A DNA stretch of 6,169 nucleotides, from contig JACRBK010000522.1 of the NCBI GenBank assembly GCA_016234525.1, positions 1 to 6,169 on the forward strand. The letters are read 5' to 3'. The stretch is from Chloroflexota bacterium. GTDB lineage: Bacteria; Chloroflexota; Anaerolineae; Aggregatilineales; Aggregatilineaceae. Below, in pieces: positions 5,972 to 6,169 of this stretch. The notes beneath the pieces are model-generated. The model made no database searches, had not been told where the DNA came from, and worked only from the letters and a program-made list of their open reading frames with translations. Positions within the stretch are counted from its first letter, which is position 1. Each line of letters opens with the position of its first letter. Made by a program: the position numbers and the translations under genes.

Positions 5972-5988
5972 CGGGCCGCTCTTAAATA

Positions 5989-6169
5989 TCATCCCCCGCC
6001 GAAAATCCGATCCCACTGCCCTGATCCGCGCACGCGATCATCCCCTTTGCGGCGAGTGATCGCCAGCGCATCGAGCCGTTCTAAAAAGTCCAGCGCATAA
6101 CGGCGCGTGGTCTGGAAATGATCGCGCAGCACGGCGACGGTCAGCGTTTCGCCCTGTTCGAGCCGCGTC
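5989..6169 (-). CDS. selB: Selenocysteine-specific elongation factor SelB, C-terminal fragment (5' part beyond window)
   Basis: On the minus strand an open frame enters from the right edge (first full codon 6168-6166) and ends at TGA 5991-5989, giving 59 C-terminal residues. They match the last winged-helix domain of SelB: a LTVAVLRDHF helix, then TTRRYALDFLERLD, then ITRRKGDDR. Family proteins typically read like SRKyaxpLLEyLD...TxRxGDxR here. In SelB the N-terminal EF-Tu-like GTPase part carries Sec-tRNA(Sec), and the C-terminal winged helices clamp the SECIS hairpin behind the UGA. The short tail after the domain (SGQWDRIFGGG) is usual for the family. The gene converges on the EVE-nuclease gene with a 17-bp gap and no clear terminator. 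It shows that the organism very probably decodes UGA as Sec, which supports the gene at 4390-4830. Confidence 0.87.
   Translation of the reverse strand, partial: TRLEQGETLTVAVLRDHFQTTRRYALDFLERLDALAITRRKGDDRVRGSGQWDRIFGGG

Noticed and set aside
5970..5980. AGCGGGCCGCT palindrome between the EVE-nuclease and selB stops as a terminator
   Set aside because: The arms leave a loop too small for a stable stem and no T-tract follows on either strand.
5714..6016. 100-codon minus-strand open frame over the EVE-nuclease 3' end
   Set aside because: It is antisense to the conserved nuclease blocks and overlaps the end of selB in another frame.

Overview
The window is a compact bacterial stretch, moderately GC-rich by eye, with six protein genes, one tRNA gene and short intergenic gaps that hold recognisable promoters and terminators. 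The gene content (M20 dipeptidase, a divergent acetyl-CoA synthetase, an AEC permease, an EVE-like/nuclease fusion and SelB) would suit Chloroflexota, perhaps an Anaerolineae-like lineage. That placement is an impression from protein style, not a measured assignment. The SelB fragment shows that the organism very probably inserts selenocysteine.

Layout, left to right. The 3' part of an M20-family dipeptidase gene (+) runs off the left edge and ends at a strong intrinsic terminator. An AT-rich gap carries a near-perfect extended -10 promoter for acs (+), a full-length AMP-forming acetyl-CoA synthetase. A tRNA-Cys(GCA) gene follows on the minus strand, with its own consensus-like promoter and terminator. 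Next comes an AEC-family permease (+), which converges on a minus-strand thioredoxin-like gene across a 12-bp hairpin. A divergent gene (+) encodes an EVE/PUA-like domain joined to a PD-(D/E)XK-like nuclease domain. The window ends in the 3' end of selB (-), which converges on that gene.

The main discovery is the thioredoxin-like gene at 4830-4390 (minus). Conventional calling would split it into two fragments at an in-frame TGA. The two halves are in the same frame. The TGA falls exactly where the first cysteine of the thioredoxin CxxC motif belongs, giving U-T-I-C. An 8-bp hairpin with a G-first loop begins 19 nt after the TGA, with its apical loop 27 nt after it, as expected for a bacterial SECIS element. 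The SelB winged-helix domain, the part that binds SECIS RNA, is encoded about 1.2 kb away on the same strand. Together these support a membrane-anchored thioredoxin-fold selenoprotein rather than a pseudogene.

The gene between them (4916-5971) resembles a modification-dependent restriction enzyme: an EVE-like reader domain followed by a nuclease-like core with a D...ExE signature. Its activity is inferred. The remaining genes look like ordinary metabolism and transport and show no clear functional link to the selenium genes.
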